Assembly (NCBI GenBank): GCA_019722365.1
Contig: JADFUC010000083.1
Location: forward strand, 62,001 to 126,000
Source: Lithospermum erythrorhizon
Taxonomy: Eukaryota > Streptophyta > Magnoliopsida > Boraginales > Boraginaceae
Length of the DNA: 64,000 bases
Direction: 5' to 3'
The first letter of the stretch is position 1. Every line of letters starts with the position of its first letter. Positions 38,701 to 50,440 of the stretch are shown one piece after another. Under the pieces are notes generated by a model. The model saw only the letters and a program-made list of their open reading frames with translations, ran no database searches and was not told the DNA's origin. Both the position numbers and the translations under genes were made by a program.

Positions 38701-41085
38701 TAGGTATTTTCTTAATAATGAATAAGTTCACTTTAGTGCTGTGCACAATCCCCCTGCTCCATCAGTCTTTGACAGTTTCATCCTCTACTGGGGTTGCTTA
38801 GAAATGATGAGCCCGCTATGAATAGTTTTATTTTGACCATGGTCGTATGAAAACATTTTCTGGTTGACGATGCTAGTGTGGCACATTTCTTGGAATCGCG
38901 AGGAATGGTAGAGGAAGCACTAGAAGTTGCTACAGATCCTGATTACAGATTTGATCTAGCCATTCAGCTTGGAAAACTTGACATTGCAAAGGTACAATCT
39001 TTTAAATTTTGGTTAATGGTGTTTTTTCTGGTGTAAAGTGTTATACTTTCCTATGAATACTGTCTAAATGCTTCTCTTTTTCCCCAGGAAATAGCTCAAG
39101 TAGCTCAGAGCGAGTTGAAATGGAAGCAGTTGGGTGACCTAGCTATGTCTGGCGGAATGGTATACCTAACTGCTACGTCTCTTTTTCCCCAAGAAATAGC
39201 TCAAGTAGCTATGTCTAAGTGCAACTTGTCTTTACTTCTCAAAGAATGAGACTGCTCCTTCCCCTTGCTGAGAGTTACCTATTGTCATTTCAGTGATGGT
39301 CTTATATATACTTCTTGTTGTAGTCTTCTATTCCAAGATTATCATGTATTATTATCATATGTTCTTCCTACATCTGCAGTTAGAGATGGCAGAGGAATGC
39401 TTGAAACAAGCGAGTGACCTAAGTGGGTTATTGCTGCTTTACTCATCTTTAGGAGATGCTGAAGGAATATCAGAACTCGCATCACGTGCAAAAGAACTTG
39501 GAAAAAACAATGTTACTTTCCTCTGTCTCTTTATGTTGGGTAGGTTGGAGGAGTGCCTTCAACTATTGATTGACAGGTAATCTATCTGTTTGTTTTGATA
39601 TAGACTCATAACTGATACAAACTTTTTCAGTTGAATATTCTCAACCAATACTTCTTTGCAGTAACCGGATCCCAGAAGCTGCATTGATGGCAAGATCTTA
39701 TCTACCTAGTAAGGTGTCCGAAGTGGTGGAAGTTTGGAGGAAGGATGTCAATAAGGTATACATTAAGAGGTTGTTTGGGAGTTTATTAGTGTACATCTTA
39801 TAAGTAAATATTGATCTTAAAAACTGCTTGCTTAAAAGCTATCCCAACTCTTTTTGACTTGTTTGGATAAGCTGGTATTTACTTTTATGTCTTTGGATAA
39901 CAAGAACTTATAAGCTATTGGGTATCTTTTTGAATTTCAAATGATATATTACGACACGAATGAATATATTGTTTTCCATACAGATCAATCAGAAAGCTGC
40001 TGAAGCTTTGGCTGACCCAGCAGAGTATCCAAATCTTTTTGATGACTGGCAAGTCGCACTTGCAGTGGAATCCAAATTTGGAGAAACAAGGTATGATGGG
40101 CCTTTGTTATCTGTTTGTTTGTCTTCTTAAATATATCTGAATGTTGAGGCTTCTTGGGAAACTTTCCTTTATCTGTGTGACCCATTAGAGTACATACCAG
40201 TGTAAAATTCCCCTTTTATTGGATGTATGTGGGTGTTTGTCTAATTTTAAAGCAGAAGTCGCATCGACCAGTTTCCTTATGCTTTCTTCTTCTAGAATGT
40301 TGTCCCAATTTGTAGTTTTCGATTTCAGAGGATGTTGATGATGTTTTTGTTTAATCTACCAATAGTGAGTAATTGGGAATGCTGCTTGGTATTGTAACTG
40401 TAAATGAACATAGATCAATGAATACATTGGATTATCTAACTCAATTGTATTCTAATGGCGACTGTGTTGTGATCTTCTACTGCTTTACAGGGGTATATAT
40501 CCTCCAGCAGCTGAATATGTGAACCATACTGAAAAGTCAACTACCAGCCTAGTAGAGATTTTCAGGAATATGCAAATTGAAGAAGATGAGGCTTTACAAA
40601 ATGGAGAACTGGATCATGAGGTATCCAGTGCACTCTGTAAATGCCTCTTGAATTGATATTGTGGCGACCTCACTCAAACCACTCGTTATACTGTTATGTC
40701 TATATAATATTATCCCTCTTCTCCAAAAACTTGTAATCTCTTAGTTGCGAGCTTTGATGTAATTATAGGTTGTGAGAGCTTTGAACTTTTATATGTTCTC
40801 AAATCTCTTTATTTTTCTTCCACCGTTTAGATGATCAATCAGAATGGGGATGAATTGAGGGAAGATAATTTTGAGGAAACCCACAAAGAGGTACAACACG
40901 AAGCTATTGCACAAGAAGAGGCACAAGGAGCTACTGTTGAAGAGGTACAAGGGGGTAGTGTTGCAGAGGTACAAGAAGAAGCTACTGCAGTGGATGCTGA
41001 CTCAAATGATAGTGCAGTACTCGTGAATGGTAACGACACTGAGGAAGAGTGGGGTACGAATACTGAAGGAAACCCGTCATCCTAA
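32782..41085 (+). CDS. Coatomer subunit beta-prime (beta'-COP), 24 exons, 943 aa
   Basis: This is a WD40 subunit of the COPI coatomer, which coats vesicles for Golgi-to-ER and intra-Golgi transport and binds dilysine cargo signals. The spliced product begins with a predicted ATG-only exon and then [21 protein letters not shown]40 blades fill roughly residues 1-300 ([64 protein letters not shown]). The coatomer WD-associated domain spans about 310-760 ([45 protein letters not shown]). A helical region follows ([32 protein letters not shown]), then an acidic tail ending [14 protein letters not shown]. All junctions preserve frame with GT-AG introns and length is near the plant family norm, so it should be functional. 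Small oddities include KIIFAKHNE where relatives usually have KIIWAKHNE. The start exon is inferred. Confidence 0.95.
32925..33039. repeat. MITE-like repeat in intron 1 of beta'-COP
   Basis: The end AAACTTCAAATCTTGACAAT then CTTTGATGGAGGGAGTA closely matches the end at 42,845-42,879 and, more loosely, 43,560-43,589. The GATGGAGGGAGTA terminus resembles the CTCCCTCCGTCC terminus of widespread plant Stowaway-type MITEs. The left end is not clear. Confidence 0.5.
35489..35501. repeat. C13 homopolymer in intron 8 of beta'-COP
   Basis: A run of 13 cytosines is followed by AACCCCC. It is intronic and outside splice-site distance. It is a candidate length-variable or sequencing-error site. Confidence 0.8.
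39073..39210. repeat. Duplicated splice acceptor and exon 19 start
   Basis: The 33-base stretch at 39,073-39,105 (polypyrimidine tract, CCCCAG acceptor and first 18 exon bases) recurs at 39,178-39,210, inside the next intron, with one mismatch that turns CAG|G into CAAG. The spacing is 105 bp. After GTAGCT the second copy continues ATGTCT, matching the exon's own end (AGCTATGTCT at 39,141-39,150). It thus resembles an exon copy missing 39 bases between two TAGCT microhomologies. Confidence 0.85.
40888..40990 (+). repeat. In-frame 24-bp repeats in the beta'-COP acidic tail
   Basis: GAGGTACAA starts units at 40,888, 40,942 and 40,966. The last two are exactly 24 bp apart and end GTTGCA or ACTGCA. 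They encode EVQGGSVA and EVQEEATA, with a related EVQHEAIA at the first unit. They lie in the last coding exon, in the tail before the conserved EEWGTN..GNPSS end, so repeat number can vary without disturbing the domains. Confidence 0.75.
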
Positions 41086-41930
41086 AAGCTATTGGTTGGG
41101 CCAGTATGAAAATCCTTGTTTTATTGCGGGTGATTAGTTGCATTCTTTTACATGATGTGTTTGACTTGCACTTTGTAGTTCACGGTTCTTTGTTTGCGTA
41201 TGTGATTGATTACATTTCTTCTCTTTCTGATAACATGATTACCAATTTTCATGAATCAATTGATGCACTCCTTTTAAGTAAAATGTATCTTTTGACTTGA
41301 CTTGTTCTCCTTTTCTTATAAATTACATTGCTTATATGATTTAGTGACATTAATGTAATTATGATTTAGCTATTAATGTTATTAATGTTATTTCCCACAA
41401 CCTCATGCTATATTGTTATTTGATTTGAAAGAATGGATAGTACTACTAAAGCTGCAGCTAATGCATGTTATGTGTACAGTTTCTTGCAGATTCATCTTTT
41501 TCTTAGTTATCTTCATCCTTTGAAATGAACACTTTTACAATTTGTATTCATCCGGTTTGCAATGCATTTTTTACTTGGCAATCTTTTGGTTGTCGGTTAC
41601 ATATATGCTTACACGAAACTTATGTTGCAGTGCTTACACCACACCAGTGAGTCCCTCTCGAGACATCTGCTTCAAGTGCGATAACCTAACTCTTTTCAAG
41701 GTAGCACTACAAACAGTTTGTGTCCATGCTTTAACTATTTTGTAGTAGTATTTGTTTCGTTTAGTCGAACAATATTAAATGCAACTTGTTTGGGGCATGA
41801 AAACATTCACTTGTTTGTTCCAGGTTTCTGAACTTCTGTATGAAAGATGAGATGGAGGGACTTGGTGTCTTGTTTGTTGATGGTTTTATTTTATGAATAA
41901 AATGATTCTATGAATTTGGTAGTTAGTATC
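41086..41930 (+). terminator. beta'-COP 3' UTR and poly(A) region
   Basis: AT- and T-rich sequence follows the TAA. An AATAAA hexamer at 41,896-41,901, downstream of T-rich stretches, is the best polyadenylation signal. A possible 3' UTR intron could end at the CAG near 41,823, but this is not established. Short open frames here have no domain. Confidence 0.45.
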
Positions 41931-44640
41931 AATAGTTGCAGCTATTTTCTTTATTGAGGCCAATTTGTTAGTGAATAGATGTACCTAGACATACCATAAA
42001 TCATGTTAAAGTGGTAGAAGCCTAGGGCATTTTGGCGTTGACTAAATTAGTTGATTCTACCTTATGAATTTCATATTTTAATGAGTTTGTATGGCCTTTT
42101 ATACTCTGTATGAAATTTATTATTACTAGTAAAATGTATGTATATTTATGCTTTAAATATTTAAACTGAGATAATAAATAAAGTAATTAATTATTTACGT
42201 AAATTTATAAATTATATTTTTTAATTTATATTATAATTCATTTTGTTCATAATCATATGATTCCTTATAACCTTTTAATAATATAATTTGGCTAATTAGC
42301 CATTTATACTGACTATTGTTTAATTTTTAAACTTTGCAGATTTTGTAAATGCTTTTTCGGTCACGTAAAGCTGACTTTATATCTTTCGGTCTTGTCACTT
42401 GTATTATTTACTCTTTTTTGAATCTTACGACACATTTTTTAATTAAAATATGCAAAATATTAAATGGTGAATATTTTTTTAATTTCCTTTCATATATTAA
42501 ATTGACTCACAATTAATTGTTAAATCTATGGTTTATATATAAAGATATCTTTATTAAAGCATAAAGCAACATATTATATATATTATAATAAAAATTAAAT
42601 TTCTAAAATAAAATAACGAATTTATTTCTCCTCCACATCTTAAGCAGGTTATCTTTGATTTAAGTGTTAAGTCAAATATTTTTATATTTTTATCGATAAA
42701 CATACATAATTTTGATTTGAATAAAACTTAATGTCAATATTGAAGTACATTGAAAATATTATAATTTGATAATTTTTATCAAATATTATACAAATATAAA
42801 TAAAAATATTTAAATTTAACATTTAATCTATGAAAAATCTAAACTTAAATCTTAACAATCTATAGGGGATGGAGGGAATATTAGATATGTATCTTGATCC
42901 TTTTTTAATTTCAATTGTTGAAATGTAATACAAAATATCACATAATAATTTAGATATATATTCTTTAATAGTAATTTGTTGGATTAGAAAAATTATTTTT
43001 CAATATATAATTCAGTAATTATCAAACAAAAAATTAGTATGAGTAGACTAATTTATTGCATTAAAATAAAATTTATCTATTGTTATGATAAAATTAGAAA
43101 AAATTAAAGGCAGTATTATATTAAATATTTTTATCTATTGGTGAAGATGTTTAATAAGTTTTATGTAATTGGTCGAAGATGTTGATAATGAATTAGCATA
43201 CGTATGAAAGTGGTAAAAGCTGTGCGCGTATTATAAAATATATATATATCGTATGTTTGAATTGTTATAGAATTTTTAGGTAAAAAAAATTAGTACTTAT
43301 TAATTATTGAATTATGAGTCGCTAAATTTTATTAGAAACATATCTTTCCGTGATCTAAATTGTCAATTTTGATTTTTTGTTATATGTCTTGAAGCTTTGG
43401 CGTAGATATTTTTGTTTTATTATATAATACTTGATGGAAGTATATCAATAAAAAATATATTTCAAACTCTTTTCATTAATATATTTTTTATAAAATATTA
43501 TACAACACAAACAAATATATTTAAGATCAAAGTTTAAAAGTTACAACTATAAAAAAAAAGTGGAGCATCTTTGTGGGATGGAGGTAGTATTATAATAAGG
43601 ATAATATAGTAATTAATAATGTGAAAAGGAAAAAAACACAACTAATACTTTTATAAGTGGGGAATACTTGTTTCATATAAGGATAATTGTCTTCTTTATA
43701 TTTTTTATGTGTAAAAAAATGATGTGTTATCATCTTAATATAGAATATCCTTTCAAGTATAATAGACGACTCAAAACATAATCCCTTCATTCATAACATT
43801 TTTCAGTTAACAAAATTTTTATCAATAGTAAAGTATACTGTAAATATTATATTTTGGTATATTTTATTTGAAATTTCTTTTATTCATGAGTTAATTTTTC
43901 TGAAAACATTTCGGAAATTAAATTAGAGCATTAAAAATGCGACTTCATTTAAAATTGAAAGCAAATATAATTCATATATCATGCTCCGTATATACACTTA
44001 AGCTAATCAGAGAGAATCTCTATTCAAATGGTTGTTGGTGTCAATTTTTACGGAAATGAAATTTTAGCAACTTATTGAGGAAAAGTGGTATGATGGGATT
44101 TTTGAGTAATTTCAATGGAAGATTGATCGTAAGATAAATTTGTGATGTACTCCCAATCAATTATCAACACATATGATATGAAACACACGTCCATTTAACA
44201 CTCTACTTAAAAATCCGGAACCATTCCGGAAAAAAACTACGGAACGAAAGATTACTCCGTACTAATTACTTAATTAGTACTCTTAGATTTTAGTACAAAA
44301 ATTTGATTTTAATTAATTATCATTTTACTTTTTAAATATATTTTTTCATTACTTTTTCTTGTTATATTTTTCTATAAATAACAAATAATATCATTATTGA
44401 TACATAATTAGTTAATGATTTACATATAATGTACATATTTTTTTAATTTGTGTGTGTAATTCTAGAATGATAGTTATTTAAAACCGGAAGAAGTAATCAC
44501 ATACATACATGATACATCTATCGTCGCGTATCTATGATGTATCTCATCCAACTAAAAATAATGAGGTAGTCCAGTATAAATTTACAACTTTGTTAGATTT
44601 TTAAATATATCAAGCACTTGCTGCAATGATTAGTTGCAAA
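41931..44640. other. AT-rich intergenic spacer with MITE-like copies
   Basis: No gene was recognised. Two relatives of the intron-1 repeat lie in the same orientation at about 42,690-42,879 (ending GGGGATGGAGGGAATA) and about 43,440-43,589 (ending GTGGGATGGAGGTAGTA). Both are preceded by AT-rich sequence with AAATATTATACAA words. The remainder is long A/T runs and dinucleotide-like AT tracts. Confidence 0.5.
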
Positions 44641-45006
44641 GGTGGAACTTGCTCATTCTGAAATCAATGTCAGGACAAAAAATGTTGGCCTAAATTTTTT
44701 ATACAATTCTATTAGAACTTTCAATGGTCGGTTCGGTTCGATTTTCGGATAAAACGAGAAACCCAAGGCAGGCCAATTTCGATTATCAGGTAGGAAAGGC
44801 AAAGCTTGATTCGATTCGTGGGATTCGGACCGGTTTCGAGTTATTTTTAGGTTACGGAGCACCAGGTGGGCCTGAAATTTTGGATTTTTTTTTTTTGGGC
44901 GCAATTTGGTCGCTTTTAACATTATTTAATAATCTCTTTTTTAAAATCATTTGTCACATTATTTACGTCAATTTAGCCTATTAAAATGAATGAAAACAAA
45001 TTTGAA

Positions 45007-45275
45007 ATCGAATAGTCCAAAAGCAAATTAGAACCACGTCTGAATAGTCCGAATACAACATTAGAGCGATACGAATAATCAGAATCTGAAAAGCAAACAG
45101 TCGTAATGTCAGAATACAAAAGCAAATGATGCAATAATCAGAATAACGAAGCAATCTTAATAATCAGAATCACATGCCAGAAACAATGCAATAATCAGAA
45201 TAAGCAAAACAGTATTAATAGTCAGGAATCTGAAAAGCAAAAACAGTATTAATAATTAGAATACAAAGAAACAGA
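45007..45275. repeat. Left subterminal array, ~30-bp units
   Basis: Repeats contain AATAATCAGAATA or AATAGTCCGAATAC followed by AAAAGCAAA or AACAGTATT. At least eight copies are diverged in sequence and spacing. The reverse complement of the unit (TATTCTGATTATT) matches the right-end array. Confidence 0.75.
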
Positions 45276-45599
45276 TCGAATAATGCGATACACTCGAAAG
45301 CAACATTGATGATGGAAGTCGGTCATCTGATAAGCAATGCATGTCGAGAGAATACACAAATATGAGCAATCATAATCTAATCCAATAAACATATCAAAAA
45401 AATACAATAAAATAGTTCAAGAAAATACCTTAGTAACGCAAACGATACGCTGGCATTATTAAATATTCTTTCCCGAGATAAATGTGACTAATTACGTTCA
45501 CATAAACAAATTAAAGTTAGAAATATTTATATACTTTTATATCGCTAACATTCATAAACCATAACAAATTAACAACGTACCTTCTCACCATTGCCCATT

Positions 45600-47560
45600 A
45601 TTGATCAATATCGGCCAAAAGACTTCGCAAATCAAATGGTTCGTTATTATTGCTCACCAATAATTGACCCGCATCTGGCGTCTCGCGTCTTTGAGCTTCT
45701 TGAACTACTAAAATCACTCAAATTATATGAGCTGTACTAAGCGACGTTGCGAAACAGCGATGAAGCTGGAACAAGCAGAATGTCACTGCGATTTTGGACA
45801 AAAATAGGATACTTAGCAATTTAAATTCCACCATTGTAAGATATTCAAATCATCTTCCTCGGTAGCTTGGGACAAATAGCGAGCTAACTACTTTGGTTTC
45901 AAGCAGAATCATTATCGATAGGTATATGCTTTTATGCTTGTCAGCCAAAACTTTAAATGATTCATGGATTAGCGATGGAAGAAGAAGAAAGAAGAAAGAA
46001 AGAAGAAGAAGAAAGAAGAAAGAAGAAAGGAGCTGATGAGATTGACGTGCTCCTGTGTTTATCGGCGTAAAAGAAGAGCGTGAGGATTCAGCGGTATAAA
46101 TATGTAGTGTTTATCGTAAAGCTAACCAAACTCCAACTCTTTTTTATCTGGGTGCAATCATGTAGGTAGCCTTTAGTAATAATTGGGGACAAATCCTCGC
46201 TGAATACGTCGTGCATACTTGGGGAATGAAAGCTTTTATTGAATTTTTTTGTCTTGGATAAAAAATAACTCCTAGAAACAACAAATTATTCCCCAATGCA
46301 AGAATCGACGATATTTCTCAAACTTAGCTCTCGTACTATGCTTAAATGTTGGACAAAAACGATATCACTATCAATTTGATATAAATTTATTGTCATATAC
46401 AAGTCATGACTTGGTAAAATCGTGGAAGATATGCGTATCACTGCTTGGAAAAGGCAAAAGTGGCCTCATAAAACAATTCAAGAAACTTAACTAATGCATC
46501 GGCCTTAGCCCAATCGACACTAGTAGGAGGCGTCAGCTAGGAAAAATCTGAGTCATAACTAGAATCTTCCCTTGACCTTTAAGCACCATGCTTAATTTAG
46601 TTTCAAGCATCAAATATGTAGAATTACTGGTTTCAATGTCAGAGACAAACCCCACTTTTTACAATCATTCTCTATTAAGCCCATGGCATTACTCGAACTT
46701 TTTGAAATCTTTGTAGGGGATGACCTTATATACCTCATTTCTAATCTTGGCTTATTTGCTCAGTTCTTCTTTTAATCCCATGCTTTATGATAAGATTCGC
46801 GATATCGCGCGGAGAACATCTAACGTGTATATCTTTTGGTTTGACAATGACATCGCTCCAGTTACTTGCCGATCTCAAATAATCAATCGACTTTATCATT
46901 ACTTGGTCATTGTCAGCGATTATAGTTAACACCTTATCAACTTAGCTCCAGTGACTGACTACCAGCGATGCTGATTGTGTCATACAGCGATCATCAGCGA
47001 ACAAAAATTAAAATTCTTTAGAAGATCGATTGTCGTCAATAAAATGGCAATCAATGTCATTATAACTTCGGGTTTTGATTTGAAGTCAACTGTCCGTTGA
47101 ACTCGACCCCTACGGTCTTTTAAAAATGTTCACCAACTTTTTTTCTCGAAGCTCGACAAGTTTAAAGAAAGCAATCACTAGCAACGGTTGTTACATCGGG
47201 TAGAATAAAGCGAGAAATTTCTAAGCTCTAACAAATTGTTTGAAGCGCCGCTTACCGTCGGAATGGCTTTCATCAATCGAGGATAAACTTAGATAAAGAA
47301 GTTCTAAGTAACTTCAATATCAGCGTGAATTTTAAACTGACCGTTATAGAGGATCATGCCGTCTTTACGCTTTAAAATCCTTACGTTGTCTTTTGATTTG
47401 TTTGTTGTTTAAGTAGTCTTTGAAAAAAGCCCGAACAATTTCGATATCTTTATGGAATTCTTAGTGCAACTAACTTTGAATCGTAATCACGGCCTTGATG
47501 AATGCAGGATTTAATTTTGTAAAGTGATCACAGTTCAGACGATCCCCAACCGTGATAGAG
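45600..47560 (-). pseudogene. hAT-family transposase pseudogene (RICESLEEPER-like)
   Basis: Minus-strand fragments in order match plant hAT transposases. They include LNPAFIKAV at about 47,516, LTSNQN near 47,085 (TDTWTSNQN in the family) and a diverged TITVDNASSND-type core near 46,930. Next come KDIHVRCSPRDIANLIIK near 46,840 (FHVRCCAHILNLIVKDGLK) and RYIRSSP near 46,735. TSVDWAKADALVKFLELFYE follows, with ATFAFS, near 46,520. The C-terminal hATC dimerisation region near 45,860-45,740 reads TMVEFKL, then LFLSKIA (WWKxN..FPxLSxIARD). Stops and frameshifts interrupt it throughout. The BED zinc finger expected upstream was not found. Confidence 0.82.
45978..46030. repeat. GAA-rich simple repeat
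   Basis: An almost pure purine tract of GAAGAAGAA and GAAAGAAGAAA words, about 53 bp. It lies within the hAT remnant. Confidence 0.9.
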
Positions 47561-47778
47561 GGTCGGGAGAGGTTAGTTTTTCCTCTTTCTGGCGTTAGAG
47601 GGCTCTTAGAAGGAGCGAGGATCGGGAGAAGAAATAGGAGTGTGATCGAGATCGGGAGAGAAGCTGATAGAATATGATTAGATTGACGTGTTCATCAGAG
47701 TATGTGGTTAAATGTTCATCCGTATCGATATGTCCAAGTATCACAGCAATCACATTATTCTTATCAATTAATATAAAT

Positions 47779-47782
<4 letters not shown>

Positions 47783-47826
<44 letters not shown>
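47783..47826. repeat. (TA)n microsatellite
   Basis: About 22 uninterrupted AT dinucleotides. The apparent 121-codon minus-strand frame across it is a product of this repeat (an YIYIYI run). Confidence 0.95.
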
Positions 47827-47828
<2 letters not shown>

Positions 47829-48965
47829 TAAATGATCGATAGCTAGTGTAATCTTATGGCCCATATATTGTAGTTTTATATATTGTTTCTGATATGTAAT
47901 AGACGCGTTGTATTTAATATATAAGTCAATTGATCGATAAGAAACACCGCGAAAGTTCATAAAATATTACACTAACAAATTCATATGACCAACAAAAACT
48001 AAATGTTCTATAAATGCAGCTCGGATAAGAAGTTACATCAAATAAAATGAATGGAAAGGTATTACGGTTTAAAAAGTCCAAAGTAAATTAATTATGCGAG
48101 AACTTTACAAACTTCAAAAAACTAAAAGTCTAAAAGCGCCAAACAAAAGGCGTGTACTAGTTGTTAATGAAGATTTAGCGGTGAAAATCTAATGAATTAA
48201 CATCATTACAGTGAAGATTAACAATTTAACATCGTACTCACTAATCGATAAATATTGTCTAGTAGTAAAAATTCAATAAAAATCAATGCTTACATTAGCC
48301 TTTGCTAACCAGTAATGTTGCCTTTGCCTGACGTTCTCCTCCAAGATGTTAGTTATTTATGAAAACACAGCCCTACAAAATAATGTTGGAAAGATTGAAC
48401 ATTTGAGCGAAATCAAACATATCTAACAATCATTTATGTTTAATCCTCATTTCGAAAATGAAAATATTAATTAAAATAACAGTAAACATAAGCTCCATAA
48501 CATCAACATAAATTCAAAACACACTTACAAATCTACATACGAGTAAAATATGATCTGATATAATATTAAAAGTAAAAAATAAGTGATAATTAAATTGGAA
48601 AATGTCTTTTATACGATGCTCGTGATGATTGTTGGGATTGGAAGAAGAAACGGAGATAGTAGCGAGGCAGGAAAGTCGATTAAGCTAATAATATAAAAGT
48701 TTTGAGTAGTTATACTATAGTTGAGCAATAGTATGAGTAATTATTTTTATTTATTTATTTTGTTTATTTATTTTTGTTGATTTATTTTAGCAATAATTGA
48801 TATGTTTTGCTTAGTTTGAATTTATAAACTGTGCAATGTACATGATAATGTATTTTATTGAACTATTTTATTGTATTTTTTGATATGTTTATTGATTAAA
48901 TTTATGATTGTTCATATTTGTGTATTCTTGATTACACATAGTTTGACCTCCATCATCCGTATTGC

Positions 48966-49205
48966 TTTCGAGTTTATTGTACTATTCGGTCTTGTTCTTT
49001 GTATTCGTACTATTAATAATTGTTCTTGTTTTGTATTCGGACTATTAGTACTTGTCCTTGTTTTGTATTCGGATTATTAGAACCTTATTTCTTGTTTTTG
49101 TATTAAGTTATTATGAAACATTAGCATTTGTATTGGATTATTAGAACTTGTTCTTGTTTTGTATTAGGATTATTATGACTTGTTCTTATTTTGTATTCGG
49201 ACCGG
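48966..49205. repeat. Right subterminal array, ~30-bp units
   Basis: Seven or so units of TTGTATTCGGATTATTAGAA then CTTGTTC follow at roughly 30-bp spacing, with small indels. They are inverted relative to the array at 45,007-45,275, which supports these being the two ends of one element. Confidence 0.8.
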
Positions 49206-49794
49206 ATTTTAAATTTGTTTATTTACTTATTTTAATAGGGCTAAAGCGATGTAAATAATAGGATCGAAATGTATGTTTAAAGCAGTCGTTAAATAATTGT
49301 TAAAAGATCAATGGACAAAATCCAAATCCAAAATTTCGGGCCCGATTTGGGGGTCGAGGCAAAATGTCGAGCAGAGCCATGATTAGTAGGAGCCGAGCCG
49401 GTTCGGTCCCGTCCAAAAATAATCGAGTAGGTTAGTTGGATTCTTGTTTTTCGAAAGCAGTAGGCCGTCTTAACTAACATAGTTAAAAAAGAATAAGAGA
49501 AAGATTTCAAACTATCGGGCAATAGATAAATATTAAACCTATTTAGATGCAAATTTACCTCTTTCTTCTTTTCTCGTTTGCTCTTCACCTCAGGGAAAGT
49601 ATCTGAAACATACAGAATCCATCAAAAAAAATATAAAGATGATAGATCAAAGAAAAAGAATGGAGATACTTATACATTGAAGGGCTATTTTAAAAGAAAG
49701 TGGAAGTCCTTCGAAACACCCTAATTATCCTAGGTTCAGTATATAACACAAGACATGGGAACAACTTTGGTACCGAACATCAATCCAATACAAA

Positions 49795-50440
49795 CAATAC
49801 TCTTAATGCCTTTTAATAGTATATCAATATAGCAGCAACTACCTTGAGAGATCAGCCTATTCACAGCTTCGTAGAGTAAACAAAAAATACCCACAAATCA
49901 AAAACAAAAACCACATACAAAAATCCAATCTTTAATAGTAGTAAATAATATAGCAAACCTTGAGAAAGAAGCCTATTGAAAGCTTTATTAGGATCCATAT
50001 TAGAGTATCAATTCAGCTCAATATATCAATGATACGCATAAACCAAAAACACAACAAAGAATCCAACCTTTAATAGTAGTAAATTGATATAGCAGAAAGA
50101 AGCTTAGTGGAAGCTTCATTAGGTTTCATATTACAGTATCAATTCAGCTCAACATATCACAAATACCCAAAAACCAAACCAAAAATCACAAACAAAAGCA
50201 CCAACAAAATCCAATCCTTAATAGTATAGCAGTAAGACCTTCAGAGATAAACATATTGACAACTTCAATAGAGTAAACAAAAAATACCCACAAACCAAAA
50301 AAACATCCTAAAAACCCAATCTTTAATAGTGTAGCAATAAGACCTTCAGAGATAAACATATTTCCAGCTTCATTAGAGTAAACAAATACTACCCACAAAC
50401 CAAAAACACCCTAAAAAATAATCTTTAATAGTATATCATA
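49795..50440. repeat. Tandem array, units about 100-150 bp
   Basis: The landmark CAATCTTTAATAGTA or a variant occurs near 49,926, 50,067, 50,213, 50,324 and 50,420. Each is followed by an ATAGCA word, a TTGAGAAAGA- or CTTCAGAGAT-type word and a CTTCATTAG-type word. The last two complete units are about 111 bp apart and keep an open minus-strand frame of 70 codons (50,398-50,186) in which WVxFVYS and NMFISEGL repeat. No homology to a known protein is recognised, so the frame is most likely incidental. Confidence 0.75.

Larger units (their letters stand above)
32782..41085 (+). other. Exon map of the beta'-COP gene
   Basis: Coding exons: 32,782-32,784 (ATG only, inferred); 33,169-33,189; 33,310-33,371; 33,484-33,538; 34,397-34,433; 34,535-34,860; 34,953-35,084; 35,162-35,310; 35,943-36,011; 36,200-36,350; 36,453-36,518; 37,001-37,189; 37,694-37,834; 37,916-37,990; 38,136-38,312; 38,410-38,501; 38,587-38,703; 38,877-38,991; 39,088-39,159; 39,380-39,576; 39,662-39,755; 39,984-40,090; 40,491-40,620; 40,831-41,085 (stop TAA). 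Lengths sum to 2,832 nt, that is 943 codons plus stop. Every intron starts GT and ends AG. Only the first exon is uncertain: the ATG followed directly by GTCAGA at 32,785 is the sole upstream ATG-GT that supplies the missing Met in phase 0. Confidence 0.9.
44700..49460 (-). mobile_element. hAT transposon remnant with inverted repeat-array ends
   Basis: The left end (44,868-45,005) and the right end (49,210-49,345) are inverted copies. Shared words are GGCCYGAAATTTTGGATTT, TTTTAACA..TTATTTAA, ATTATTTAC and TTAGCC..TATTAAAAT. Just inside each end is an array of ~30-bp units, again in opposite orientation (45,007-45,275 and 48,966-49,205). Between them the minus strand carries a decayed hAT transposase. 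The terminal 10-15 bp repeats and 8-bp target duplications typical of hAT were not located, so the limits are approximate. Confidence 0.7.

Noticed and set aside
41106..41745. Short frames downstream of the beta'-COP stop
   Set aside because: They lie in the 3' UTR, have no domains, and are AT-driven.
44724..44984. 86-codon frame at the hAT left end
   Set aside because: It and its antisense frame arise from the terminal repeat and a T-run, and its inverted copy at 49,210-49,460 shares no frame.
47595..47960. 121-codon minus-strand frame
   Set aside because: Its centre is the translation of the (TA)n microsatellite and there is no domain.
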